A stretch of 64,000 nucleotides of DNA from positions 1-64,000 of the forward strand of contig NZ_SLUN01000007.1 in assembly GCF_004340685.1 (NCBI RefSeq), written 5' to 3'. The notes beneath the pieces were generated by a model that had not been told where the DNA came from, searched no databases, and saw only the letters and a program-made list of their open reading frames with translations. The stretch's first letter is position 1, and each line of letters opens with the position of its first letter. A program made the translations under genes and the position numbers. This stretch comes from Hydrogenispora ethanolica (lineage in GTDB: Bacteria > Bacillota > UBA4882 > UBA8346). Of the stretch, positions 8,911 to 18,120 are shown piece by piece.

Positions 8911-9394
8911 AAAATTTCACTTCCTAAATTCTGTATATTTATTGACTCAACTTTCGCAGTTCAAATTTACCAATAAACCTTTGAAATAATAGGTATAGCA
9001 TCATGACAAGAAGTCATCTTGACATATAAAAATAAGAAATTGGACTTCCGTATAAAAAAATAAGCAAATGATTTAAGCGACTGAGGGTCGATGGGGACTA
9101 TTCCTGCCCCAACACCATCGGCTTTTATTGCCCTCCTGGCAAAGCCGATTTTTTGGACTTCCATGTCCTGACCCCAGGACCAAAGGGTGTAGTGGGACAC
9201 CCTTTGGAATCCGCCCAGTTGGATTCGGCCTTTTCCATCCGTGGGGACTCATCTTTAGGGCGTCCTGCCCCTGAGAACCGAGGTTCCAACACCTCCTCAT
9301 TCATCCGGGGTTCTAGCATGCCGCCGCCATCCCTGGCATTCTGTCTGGCAACTAAGTGTAGGCTTCCGCTGACGACCGCAGTTTTTCATCCTCT
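8911..9394. other. gene-poor stretch with several hairpins
   Basis: No convincing gene. The left part is AT-rich. From 9080 rightwards the sequence folds locally several times: a terminator-like hairpin at 9117-9155, CAAAGGGTGT with ACACCCTTTG near 9180-9205, and GAATCC with GGATTC near 9209-9228. A frame on the minus strand (9125-9319) is open but matches nothing I recognise. It may be a decayed gene or an RNA-coding segment. Confidence 0.4.
9117..9155 (+). terminator. strong terminator-like hairpin without an assigned gene
   Basis: ATCGGCTTT (9117-9125) pairs with AAAGCCGAT (9141-9149) and is followed by a run of T. No coding gene ends upstream on this strand, so it may end a small RNA or be a relic. 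Confidence 0.6.
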
Positions 9395-9493
9395 ATGCAA
9401 CGACATGATCTTCAATCACATGATTTGCGAAAAAACGGTAAAGCGTTCGTTATTTTCGCAAATCATATACACTAGGGATTCATGTCGTTGCAT
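9395..9493. repeat. nested double inverted repeat of 99 bp
   Basis: An outer pair, ATGCAACGACATGAT (9395-9409) and its near-complement ending at 9493, encloses an inner perfect pair, ATGATTTGCGAAAA (9420-9433) and TTTTCGCAAATCAT (9453-9466). The structure resembles a recombination or replication-protein binding site more than a terminator, because no T tract follows. It sits about 190 bases from a tRNA 3' remnant. Confidence 0.75.
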
Positions 9494-9677
9494 TGGGAAA
9501 AGATGCGTCGTCCGCCTTCATCCTTGAAGGCGGTTGCTGTTTCGGAAGATAAGGTTTCTATAAGTAATTCCTTACGGTTTGTTGTTTTGGGCAGTTCCAA
9601 CAGTATTAATGATAACTGACAAGATATTCAAACAAATTTGGAAAGAACAACGTCTTTCGTTGAAAGATATTGGATTA

Positions 9678-9725
9678 CGGTTTCCCAAGCCAGGGTAGGA
9701 TGTTCGACTCATCTCGGGGCCACCA
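9678..9725 (+). pseudogene. tRNA 3'-half remnant (possible attachment site)
   Basis: TTCCCAA looks like an anticodon loop, GGATG-TTCGACT-CATCT is a canonical T arm with a 7-base loop, and CGGGGCC followed by ACCA is an acceptor 3' strand ending in CCA. No matching GGCCCCG 5' strand or D arm is found within 90 bases upstream, so it is not a complete tRNA. Such 3' halves are what integrase-mediated insertion into a tRNA gene leaves behind. A 29-codon frame (9609-9698, TKIFKQIWKEQRLS-like) runs into it and may be coincidental. Confidence 0.55.
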
Positions 9726-9726
9726 A

Positions 9727-9760
9727 AAGAACAACCAGCGTAATGCTGATTGTTCTTCTT
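9727..9760. terminator. terminator between tRNA remnant and excisionase-like gene
   Basis: AAGAACAA pairs with TTGTTCTT around a CAGCGTAATGCTG core, with T runs on both strands. It can end the minus-strand excisionase-like gene, whose stop is at 9789, and any transcript through the tRNA remnant. Confidence 0.65.
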
Positions 9761-9788
9761 TGAACGATAAACCTGGTTAGATTACCGC

Positions 9789-9968
9789 TCATTCGTTTAA
9801 ATTATTGATAAACTCCTCAATATCCTTCAATTTAAACCTTACCGTCCCTTTTCTCCCCTCGCCCAGCTTTAATGAAGGAATTTTTCCTGCTTTCACCCAT
9901 CGGTTTAAAGTGGCGCGGCTGATCTTTAAAATTTTCATAACCTCTGCGGCGGTGATCAGTTCATCCAA
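9789..9968 (-). CDS. excisionase/MerR-like helix-turn-helix protein
   Basis: A 59-residue protein with an ITAAEVMKILKISRATLNRW N-terminus, then KAGKIPSLKLGEG and VRFKLKDIEEFINNL: the complete winged helix-turn-helix of the excisionase family (HTH_17), in which the wing is followed by a C-terminal helix. The start is TTG at 9968, 10 bases after GGAG. A good promoter lies upstream on the same strand and a terminator downstream. These proteins bend DNA and control excision of integrated elements; here no integrase remains in the window. Confidence 0.8.
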   Translation of the reverse strand: MDELITAAEVMKILKISRATLNRWVKAGKIPSLKLGEGRKGTVRFKLKDIEEFINNLNE

Positions 9969-9994
9969 AATGAGTTCACTCCTTTATCAGTTAA

Positions 9995-10023
9995 ATAGTA
10001 TCAAGATGATTTTTATCCGTCAA
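9995..10023 (-). promoter_or_regulatory. promoter of the excisionase-like gene
   Basis: On the minus strand TTGACG (10018-10023) and TACTAT (9995-10000) are separated by 17 bases. Repeated ATGATAC/GTATCAT words between about 9995 and 10072 surround it and look like operator half-sites, suggesting autoregulation. Confidence 0.6.
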
Positions 10024-10245
10024 TATGTCTCATTATGTGTTGACTTTTAATAATCCAAGATGATACAATATGATACATAAAGATTCATTTATTTTTCCTT
10101 CATCCTTAATTTTTTAGCATCATGCAAATGTTTTCGATCGCAGCAATTTTTAACCTATAACAAACGTAACTGGAAATGCCGAATAGCTTGAAATGAACCG
10201 GAGGTTGAGTTAGCCTGATCACCATCCGGATTGGAGGTTCTCGCT

Positions 10246-10553
10246 ATGTTGACCAGCGACAGCAAAGAAATTTATGAATTGATCTTCGACCGGATTTATA
10301 AAATTAACGAAGAGATCCTGCCGCGCGACGGGGAATACCGGGAATGGGGCCAAAAACAGCGGTCGCTGCTGGATCAACTCTGCGCCAGGATGAACCCAGA
10401 GATCGGGGATTGTTGGATGAATTTGACGTCAGCCGGACCATGCAAATGAATCGGCGAGATGAATTGCTCTATAGCCGGGGATTGATGGACGGGATCCTGT
10501 TGGGCTGGTGGATCGACCGGATCCGCCGGGGCGAGGAGATTGTGCTGCCGTGA
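10246..10553 (+). pseudogene. small helical protein gene with a frameshift
   Basis: ATG at 10246 follows GGAGG at 10233-10237. The first frame gives an acidic helical start (SKEIYELIFDRIYKINEEIL) and ends at 10449. Around 10403, in a run of four G, a -1 shift continues it as LLDEFDVSRTM and a C-terminal SRGLMDGILLGWWIDRI helix that stops at 10553. Together they give about 102 residues, resembling the small helical proteins common in Firmicutes with a C-terminal hydrophobic helix, but I cannot name a family. Loss of one G is the simplest explanation; a sequencing error or programmed shift is possible. Confidence 0.55.
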
Positions 10554-10770
10554 TAACTCATTTCTTTCAGGGGAGGAGCGGCTTGGCATTCCAGAAGAAT
10601 TAATTTCGCAAGAAACTTTCCTGCCTATGGGCGGGAATTTTTTTATAAGTCTCGTTACGTGAAATTTAAATGGAGAAGGGATGCCCGTTTAGAGGGAAAA
10701 CGCGGTGAGCGGTTTCGTTGGTTTTTAATTTCCAAAATCTGATTATCAAGTTAACTTGAGTAGACGGAGA

Positions 10771-10954
10771 GATAAATCGAACTCACCCCCCAGTTACTTT
10801 TGGGACTTTTGATTGGCTTCTACTTCCCCCCTCTCTTTCTGACAAGACAGGCCTGGTAAATCGCCTAAAAAGAGAGGGGGACCGAGGGGGTGAGTTCTGT
10901 CCTAAAATTTCAGTTTAAATTCCGTGTATCATTTTTAGACATAGCCCCGTTGAG
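10771..10954. repeat. 184-bp hairpin repeat, family C copy 2
   Basis: Closely matches 4095-4281, including the CTCTCTTTCTGACAAGACAG loop side and the GGGTGAGTT closing arm. Here a family A-type left end (GATTATCAAGTTAAC, 10741-10755) precedes it, whereas copy 1 keeps the right end. The rest of the gap 10554-11069 holds nothing else I can support except the Rhs ribosome binding site. Confidence 0.75.
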
Positions 10955-11069
10955 TTTCCCAAATTCCTAAGGAACTTTAAAGGATAAATAATAAATTTCC
11001 AGAATCTATCATTCAATCACAATAATTCCAATTATTGATGAAACGATACAGTTCTGGAGGGATCAAGCA

Positions 11070-14000
11070 ATGCGCGCAGTCAAGTTCGTGGTTCTCGGGA
11101 TGATTCTTTGTCTGGTCTTAACTTTTAGCTTTTCACGGACAGTCTTGGCAGAAGATAGTTCCTCTGACACGGCGAGCGCTCAATCAACGGGTGAAGTCGC
11201 CGCGCGCTCGGTGGTTACTCCCACCGAATATGGCGCGGCCGCCGAGGACGACCTGGAGAAGTTGAAAAACTCCAAGGAACAATTCAAAGAAGTCGATCCC
11301 ACCGGAGCCTTTCAATACCAGTATCCGCTCAACCTGCCGCCGGGCGCCAACGGCATGAATCCCACGCTTAAACTATTTTATAACTCGAACAGCCCCAACG
11401 GGATGCTCGGCATCGGCTGGATGCTCTGGGGGATCGCCGAGATCAAGCGGGATTACTCGTATCCGGTCAATTATAACGATACCGACCATTTCATGTACAA
11501 CGGCGAAAAACTGGTCAAAGATTCAGCCGGAAAATATCACACCGCGAAGGAAAGCTATGCGCGAATCGAATACAAGAATCCGAACACCGGCACATCGTAC
11601 TGGGTCGTCACCCAGAAGAACGGGACCAAAATGTACTTCGGCTATCAGGCCCTGGAGCACTCTTCCCCGAGCGCCGGCGGCCGGATCGAGGGCATCGGCG
11701 TTTCGGGGACTGATAAGACGATCGTCTGGTCGTTAAGCAAAGTGGTTGATTTGCAAGGGAATTATTATGTTTTGGAATATAATTTAGATGCAACTAACGG
11801 TGATTTCTATCCCGTACGGGTTACATATACCAAAAACGAGAAATATTCTTTGACGGCTTGTAAAACCATTGAGTTCCTATATGAAACAAGAAACGATCAT
11901 TACACCACATATTCTCCCACCAAGATTGATACGGATAAAAGACTGAAATGGATATCAATCAAAATGGGCGGCAATCTCCTTCGAAAGTATCGTCTGGACT
12001 ACGAACAGGTTTCCTCGGGTTGCAGTCGATTGGTGAGCATAACGGAATACGGAAACGACGGGAATATTCCTTCATATAAAACAACCGATTTGCCTTGCGT
12101 AATTGATAATTTTATTGCTACCGGCAAAGCTTTGCCTCCAGTAAGGTTTGAGTGGCAAAATAACGAGAGTGGCTGGGATGATACCGCTTTTGGCCTCGGA
12201 ACTCAACTTGGTTACTGGAAAGGGTATGATGGAGCAAGTAGTCAAAGTTTTCATTTTCCTGGAGATTTCAATGGAGATGGTAAGACTGATTTTATGTATT
12301 GGGAATCGGAAAAAGGTTGGCGCGTACTGTTAAGTACGGGAAGTGGTTGGGAGGATAAATTCTTTGGACCTGGGACTCAACTAGGCTATTGGGCTGGATA
12401 CAAAGAAAGGACTTCCCAAAATTTTCATTTTCCTGGAGATTTCAATGGAGATGGTAAGACCGATTTTATGTACTGGGAATCAGGTAAAGGTTGGCGTGCT
12501 CTTCTAAGTACAGGTAGTGGATGGGATGACAAATTTTTTGGTCCTGGAACCCAACTTGGCTACTGGAAAGGATATACTGAATCAACAAGCCAGAGTTTTC
12601 ATTTTACAGGAGATTTCAATGGAGACGGAAAAACCGATCTGATGTACTGGGAATCAGGGAAGGGTTGGCGCGCTCTTTTAAGTACGGGTAGCGGATGGGA
12701 TGACAAATTTTTTGGTCCTGGAACCCAACTTGGCTACTGGAAAGGATATACTGAATCAACAAGCCAGAGTTTTCATTTTACAGGAGATTTCAATGGAGAC
12801 GGCAAAACCGATCTGATGTACTGGGAATCAGCCAAGGGTTGGCGTGCTCTTCTAAGTACGGGAAGTGGCTGGGATGACAAATTTTTTGGTCCTGGAACCC
12901 AACTTGGTTACTGGAAAGGATATACTGAATCAACAAGCCAGAGTTTTCATTTTACAGGAGATTTCAATGGAGACGGAAAAACCGATCTGATGTACTGGGA
13001 ATCAGCCAAGGGGTGGCGTGCTCTTTTAAGTACGGGTAGCGGATGGGATGACAAATTTTTTGGTTCTGGAACCCAACTTGGTTACTGGAAAGGATATACT
13101 GAATCAGCAAACCAGAGTTTTCATTTTACAGGAGATTTCAATGGAGACGGCAAAACCGATCTGATGTACTGGGAATCAGCCAAGGGTTGGCGTGCTCTTC
13201 TAAGTACGGGTAGCGGATGGGACGATCAGTTTTTTGGCCCCGGAATTCAGTTGGGCTATTGGAATGGATATAATGGAACGAGTAGTCAAAGTTTTCAATT
13301 CCCCAGTGATTTTAATGGGGATGGTAAAACCGACTTTATGTATTGGGTTCCAGGCAGCGGATGGTGGGCGTTATTAAATAACAAGGCTACTGTCTCCGAT
13401 TTACTCTTTAATTTCGACTGTTCCGCGGAAGATTCTGGGCTCCATAATTTGTTTAGTCTATATTTATCCACAAATCAGCCCGTTTATGGAACATATAGCT
13501 ATGGCGCGATTGGAAAAGTAAGCTCAAAATGGCTCAATAACATCAATGATGTTAAGAGAAACTCTTATTCTGTGCAAGTGAAATATGTTGTCAAGTTTGG
13601 GGACCGAAAGGATGAAAATAAATCAACGCCATATTTTCGAGTAAAATTGTCCGATGGACAACAATTGGTCAACCAATCGTTCATTAATGAAATCCGAAGC
13701 GGCACATTTGTTATTCCAGCGAATGATTATGTTATTGTAGAATGGGAATCCGGACATCGAGAAAATGAACATACGCTTCATCATGATGAACAAATCGGTT
13801 ATGTGGGAAGCTATAGTTTGGCATTTGATGATAATTCTGGAGGAGATTTCTCAACTTCTTACGTTTTGAAAACAATCCAAAACGGTCAGGGCGGTACCAC
13901 AAGTATTTCGTATCTTCCCTTATCCCAGATCCCCGGCGCGGTTCAACCCAATAGCAGCCAATACCCGAACATCGCCAACTCCAGCGCCACTCCGGTAGTT

Positions 14001-17000
14001 CGCGAAATCACTTACGACGATGGCCTATCTCACGTCATCAAATATCGCTACGATTACTCCAACGGCATGATCCATACCGGCCCCACCTACGAACGGGCGA
14101 ACCTCGGCTTCGCCTGGATCGAGAGGACCGACCAAAACACCGGCAGCTCGGTCCGGACCTACTACCGCCAGGACGACCTCGATCTCCGGCTAATGGTCGA
14201 TAAAGAAGAAGTCTACGGCTCCAACCGCGCGCTCTATCTGAAAAAGCAGTATCAGTACGACAAGCGGGTGACCGTCGACAACGCGGCCGACCTGACCAGT
14301 CCCGGCGCCAAATTCATCTACGTCGCCGACGAATACGCCGATAACCATAACGGCGAATCCGGCGATCCGGTCACCTACCGGATCCACTACAGCTACGACG
14401 ATTACGGCAACCTCCGGCAAACGATCAACTACGGCGACACCGCCGTGGCGACGGACGACCGGCAATCCGACATGACCTATGACTATATCGCCGCGCAGAA
14501 TCTATCCCTGCTCAAAAGCGAGCAGCAAAGCGGCTATCTGTTGAGCGGCCAGAAGGGACTCATCGCCCAAACCGACTATGCCTATAACTCAAGTTACCTG
14601 TTGGATACCAAAACCTCCTATAACGGCAGCCAGAAAATCATCAACCGCTATGAATACGATCCCTACGGCAACGTCACCGCCCTCACCGACGGCCGGGGCC
14701 ACCGGACCACCTTCCAGTACGATAGCAACTACGCCAGTTATCTCCGCTACCGGACCAATCCCTTGGGCCAGACGGAGGAGACGCGCTACGACAGCCTAAT
14801 GAACCCCATTGCCACCGTGGATGCCAACGGCAGCGCCTGGCAGATCACCTATGACGGATTCTCCAGAGTCAAGAGCCGGATCTCCCCCGGCGACGACGCG
14901 GCCAATCCCACGCAGCGGATCAGCTATCCCGACGAATTCCCCGACAGCGCCGGAAAGCCCCTCTTCCCCAACCGGCAGCGGATCGAAAAGAAGCTCGGCA
15001 ACGGCAACTATCTGGAGTACAATACCTACTCCGACGGACTGGAGCGGCCGGTCCAATCCAAGATCGAAGCCAAAAACGGCTGGGTCACCATGGATTACGC
15101 CTATGACAACAGCGGCCGGAAGCGCCAAACCTCCGTGCCCTACTTTACCTCCGGCGCCGCCTACTCGGCCCCGGATCCCAGCGTCAAAAGCACCGTATGG
15201 ACCTATGACCCCATCGACCGGGTAAGCGCTTCCAAGAACCCGGATGGCACCGTCATCCAAACCCTGTACGGCAAACAGGAAATCAAAACGGTGGATGAGA
15301 ATCTCTACCTCACCAGTAAACTGATCATCGGAAACACCGAATCCAGCCTGAAATTCACCGGAACCTACCCGGGCGCCTCCGAATACTCCCGGACCGCCAA
15401 AACCACCTGGGGCGACGCCGTCCAGACCGTCGACCCCAATGGAAATCGTTTCCTCGACCGGCTGGACATGTTGGGCCGAAAAGTCGGCAGCACCGACCCG
15501 GTGAGCGGAACCTGGAGCTACAGCTATGACGAGAATCACAACCTGACCTCATGGACCGACGCCAAAAACCAGTTGGTCCGGCTGGAATACGACGCCTTGA
15601 ACCGCGTCACCAAAAAGATCTATCCGAACGGCAGCACAGTGAATTTCTATTACGACGAAACCGGCTACGGCTACTCCAAAGGCCGGCTGACCCGGGCCGT
15701 CTATCCGGGCGGCGAGGAACGGTACACTTACGACAGCCGCGGCCGGCAGACCGCCGTAACCCAGATCATCGACGGCCAGAGCCGGACCAAGCGCCTGACC
15801 TATAACTCCCTGGACCAGATCGTCACCCTCACCTATCCCGACGGCGAAGTGGCAACCTACAGTTACGATGCAGGCGGCAAAATCACCGGCTTGAGCGGCG
15901 CCAGCGCCTATGTCTCGGCCCTGGAGTATACCGCCTTGGGCAAGACCGGCAGCCTCACCTATGGCAATGGCGTCCAAACCAGCTACGATTACTACGACAC
16001 GGCCGGCAAAATCGACAGTTCCGCCGGAACGCCCTACAGCTTCCTACTCAAGCAGATCCGGGTCACGAGGGCCGGGAGCGACCTGTTGAGCCTGGGCTAC
16101 GAATACGACAAGACCGGCAATGTCAAGCTCAAGAAAGACAATCTCAACGGCACCCTCAGCGAGAGCTACGGCTACGACGAGCTGAACCGGCTCACCAGCG
16201 CCAGCTCCGGACTGTCCGGCAGCAAGACGTTCCGTTACGATAAGCTCGATAACATCCTGCAGAAAGATTCCCGGAGCTATCAATACGGCGCCGCCAAACC
16301 GTACACCCTGGCCAGCGACGGCAGATACTCCTACAGCCACGACGCCAACGGCAATATGACGGCCCGCAGCGACGGCCGGAGTATCAATTGGGATTACGAA
16401 AACCGGGTAACTTCTATTTCCGATGGCGGAACCTACGCCTACAACTTCCAGGGGCAACGGCTCAAGAAAGCCGACGCCAATGGGGTGACCCGGTATTACT
16501 TCTTCCCGGAGTATGAGGAGGAGTATCAGGCAGGAGTCAAGACCAAAACGGTGAAGTATTACTTCGTCCGGAGCGACCGGGTGGCGGAGCGGTCATCGGC
16601 CGAAGGGGTGCGATATTATCATAAGGACCACCTCGGCTCCTCGACGCTGATCACCGACGCCAATGGAAACGCGGTCTTGAAAACCACCTATGCGCCGTAT
16701 GGCAGCGAGACCTCTTCGCAAGGGTCGGCGGCGGTGGCCTATACGTTCACTGATAAGGAGAAGGACAACACCGGGTTTATCTACTTCGGGGCGAGGTTCT
16801 ATGACCCGGAAGTGGGAAGGTTTATTTCGGCGGATCCGGCCGAGGATGGGGCGAATTGGTATGCGTATTGTAACGATAATCCGGTGAGGTTTGTGGATCC
16901 GTGGGGGTTGGACGTGGGAGTACCTGGTGTAATTAGTGGGCATGGGGAAACCAGTGGATATAATGTATCTGAAACCGTGACACATCATTCCGATGGAAGT

Positions 17001-17525
17001 TTTACAGTGGACTACCATTCTACTTCAAATAATGGTAGTCAAAGTCATTCTTCATATTCATTTAATTCTAATGGGAATCTAATAAATGGGAGTAGCAGTA
17101 GTAATGATAGAATAGCCAATGTAATGGGTAATGTTCTTCCGGGTTCTGCTTCATATGGAAATGCAATTAACAGTTTTGAAAATGGGGATTATCTTGGCGC
17201 AATTGGTTGGACAGCAAATGGAGTTGCAGAAGAATTTACTTTTCTCAGCGGAATAGGTGCTTTAGGAAAATTAGGTTCTTCATTAGTTAAAAAAGGAACA
17301 GAGTCAATATCAAAAATTGGAACAGAATTAAAATTTGATTTACAGTTTTTCTCAAAATCCGACATAAAACAAGTAAATTCAGTGGCTAAAGAATTTAAAA
17401 TGTCACCTGAAGTACGAAGACAATTTGGTGACTATGTTGAATCTCTAAAAGATATAGTCCCAAATAATAAAAACTTTTCATATGCAGAGCTAAGAGATAT
17501 TGCAAAAGAATTTTTAGGGAAGTGA
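11070..17525 (+). CDS. secreted SpvB/FG-GAP/YD-repeat Rhs polymorphic toxin
   Basis: A 2151-residue protein behind GGAGGG. Order of parts: signal peptide (1-28); SpvB-like start with VDPTGAFQYQYPLNLP near residue 75 and GMLGIGWMLWGIAEI; seven 58-residue FG-GAP-like units with a DFNGDGKTD calcium motif (370-775); a TcdB-mid-like section; a long YD-repeat shell (about 1080-1880); and the Rhs core closure FYDPEVGRFISADP near 1910 to VDPWGL near 1945. After this the DNA turns AT-rich and the last 205 residues are a variable tail ending in a small helical domain (KSDIKQVNSVAKEF to AKEFLGK). By family knowledge the shell encapsulates a C-terminal toxin. The tail's activity is not recognised. A DUF4279-like gene follows 4 bases later as probable immunity. 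Confidence 0.92.
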   Translation: MRAVKFVVLGMILCLVLTFSFSRTVLAEDSSSDTASAQSTGEVAARSVVTPTEYGAAAEDDLEKLKNSKEQFKEVDPTGAFQYQYPLNLPPGANGMNPTLKLFYNSNSPNGMLGIGWMLWGIAEIKRDYSYPVNYNDTDHFMYNGEKLVKDSAGKYHTAKESYARIEYKNPNTGTSYWVVTQKNGTKMYFGYQALEHSSPSAGGRIEGIGVSGTDKTIVWSLSKVVDLQGNYYVLEYNLDATNGDFYPVRVTYTKNEKYSLTACKTIEFLYETRNDHYTTYSPTKIDTDKRLKWISIKMGGNLLRKYRLDYEQVSSGCSRLVSITEYGNDGNIPSYKTTDLPCVIDNFIATGKALPPVRFEWQNNESGWDDTAFGLGTQLGYWKGYDGASSQSFHFPGDFNGDGKTDFMYWESEKGWRVLLSTGSGWEDKFFGPGTQLGYWAGYKERTSQNFHFPGDFNGDGKTDFMYWESGKGWRALLSTGSGWDDKFFGPGTQLGYWKGYTESTSQSFHFTGDFNGDGKTDLMYWESGKGWRALLSTGSGWDDKFFGPGTQLGYWKGYTESTSQSFHFTGDFNGDGKTDLMYWESAKGWRALLSTGSGWDDKFFGPGTQLGYWKGYTESTSQSFHFTGDFNGDGKTDLMYWESAKGWRALLSTGSGWDDKFFGSGTQLGYWKGYTESANQSFHFTGDFNGDGKTDLMYWESAKGWRALLSTGSGWDDQFFGPGIQLGYWNGYNGTSSQSFQFPSDFNGDGKTDFMYWVPGSGWWALLNNKATVSDLLFNFDCSAEDSGLHNLFSLYLSTNQPVYGTYSYGAIGKVSSKWLNNINDVKRNSYSVQVKYVVKFGDRKDENKSTPYFRVKLSDGQQLVNQSFINEIRSGTFVIPANDYVIVEWESGHRENEHTLHHDEQIGYVGSYSLAFDDNSGGDFSTSYVLKTIQNGQGGTTSISYLPLSQIPGAVQPNSSQYPNIANSSATPVVREITYDDGLSHVIKYRYDYSNGMIHTGPTYERANLGFAWIERTDQNTGSSVRTYYRQDDLDLRLMVDKEEVYGSNRALYLKKQYQYDKRVTVDNAADLTSPGAKFIYVADEYADNHNGESGDPVTYRIHYSYDDYGNLRQTINYGDTAVATDDRQSDMTYDYIAAQNLSLLKSEQQSGYLLSGQKGLIAQTDYAYNSSYLLDTKTSYNGSQKIINRYEYDPYGNVTALTDGRGHRTTFQYDSNYASYLRYRTNPLGQTEETRYDSLMNPIATVDANGSAWQITYDGFSRVKSRISPGDDAANPTQRISYPDEFPDSAGKPLFPNRQRIEKKLGNGNYLEYNTYSDGLERPVQSKIEAKNGWVTMDYAYDNSGRKRQTSVPYFTSGAAYSAPDPSVKSTVWTYDPIDRVSASKNPDGTVIQTLYGKQEIKTVDENLYLTSKLIIGNTESSLKFTGTYPGASEYSRTAKTTWGDAVQTVDPNGNRFLDRLDMLGRKVGSTDPVSGTWSYSYDENHNLTSWTDAKNQLVRLEYDALNRVTKKIYPNGSTVNFYYDETGYGYSKGRLTRAVYPGGEERYTYDSRGRQTAVTQIIDGQSRTKRLTYNSLDQIVTLTYPDGEVATYSYDAGGKITGLSGASAYVSALEYTALGKTGSLTYGNGVQTSYDYYDTAGKIDSSAGTPYSFLLKQIRVTRAGSDLLSLGYEYDKTGNVKLKKDNLNGTLSESYGYDELNRLTSASSGLSGSKTFRYDKLDNILQKDSRSYQYGAAKPYTLASDGRYSYSHDANGNMTARSDGRSINWDYENRVTSISDGGTYAYNFQGQRLKKADANGVTRYYFFPEYEEEYQAGVKTKTVKYYFVRSDRVAERSSAEGVRYYHKDHLGSSTLITDANGNAVLKTTYAPYGSETSSQGSAAVAYTFTDKEKDNTGFIYFGARFYDPEVGRFISADPAEDGANWYAYCNDNPVRFVDPWGLDVGVPGVISGHGETSGYNVSETVTHHSDGSFTVDYHSTSNNGSQSHSSYSFNSNGNLINGSSSSNDRIANVMGNVLPGSASYGNAINSFENGDYLGAIGWTANGVAEEFTFLSGIGALGKLGSSLVKKGTESISKIGTELKFDLQFFSKSDIKQVNSVAKEFKMSPEVRRQFGDYVESLKDIVPNNKNFSYAELRDIAKEFLGK
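12177..13394 (+). repeat. seven tandem 174-bp units inside the Rhs gene
   Basis: Each unit encodes 58 residues, from DDKFFGPGTQLGYWKGY to WRALLSTGSGW. Units 3-6 are nearly identical at DNA level (for example TGAATCAACAAGCCAGAG recurs), while the outer units 1, 2 and 7 are diverged. This pattern points to recent expansion or homogenisation in the centre. The number of units is likely to vary between strains. Confidence 0.9.
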
Positions 17526-17529
17526 AAAA

Positions 17530-17937
17530 ATGACTTATACAGGCAGTTGTAGTTTGATTATCAGAGGAACTAAATTAGAGTTTGATGAAATAAAAACGGA
17601 GCTAAACATAATCCCCTCAAAGGTGGTTAGAAGAGGGGAAACAATAAGTAAAATTATTCCTAAAAGTGAATATGATATTTGGATTTATGAAGTAAAGTTC
17701 AGAGATAATGAAGAAGTAAATGAAACTTTAGAACCTTTATTATCAAATCTTTTATCGTCAAAACAATTCTTGCAAAATTTATCCAGTAGTTTCGACGTTG
17801 TGCTAAAATGTTATGTTCAATCCGATTTAGCACAAATAAATTTTGAGTTCAGCCCCAAAGTTATTTCATATCTAGCTGAAATAAAATTAAGGCTTGAGGT
17901 TTCCATTTTTTCATGGGGCGGGGTCGAAGATAGGTAA
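17530..17937 (+). CDS. DUF4279-like probable immunity protein
   Basis: A cytoplasmic-looking protein of 135 residues with no signal peptide or membrane segment. It has a ferredoxin-like layout: an SLIIRGTKLEFDEIKTELNI opening, KVVRRGE, an IWIYEV strand, an acidic LEPLLSNLL helix and a closing LRLEVSIFSWGG. This order is typical of DUF4279 proteins, which are often found beside toxins. It is AT-rich and starts 4 bases after the Rhs stop, which is the position of the cognate immunity gene. Function by position is inferred. Confidence 0.7.
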   Translation: MTYTGSCSLIIRGTKLEFDEIKTELNIIPSKVVRRGETISKIIPKSEYDIWIYEVKFRDNEEVNETLEPLLSNLLSSKQFLQNLSSSFDVVLKCYVQSDLAQINFEFSPKVISYLAEIKLRLEVSIFSWGGVEDR

Positions 17938-18120
17938 TTCTATCTGAAGTGAAAGTAGTGGTAGTAGAGGGAGGAGCAATAGCAGTAAATATCGGTTCTT
18001 TTTCTACACATAACAGTTTCTTGGACGGTGCATTTTTAAAATTGTAGTTGAGAAAAGTTAAACCATTTGAGACAAAGAGGGAATGTTAGTGAAATATGCT
18101 GTCGATTTGTCAAAAATTAA

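Noticed and set aside
9600-9725. Complete tRNA or tmRNA
   Set aside because: Only the T arm, acceptor 3' strand and part of an anticodon arm are present; no D arm or matching 5' acceptor strand was found.
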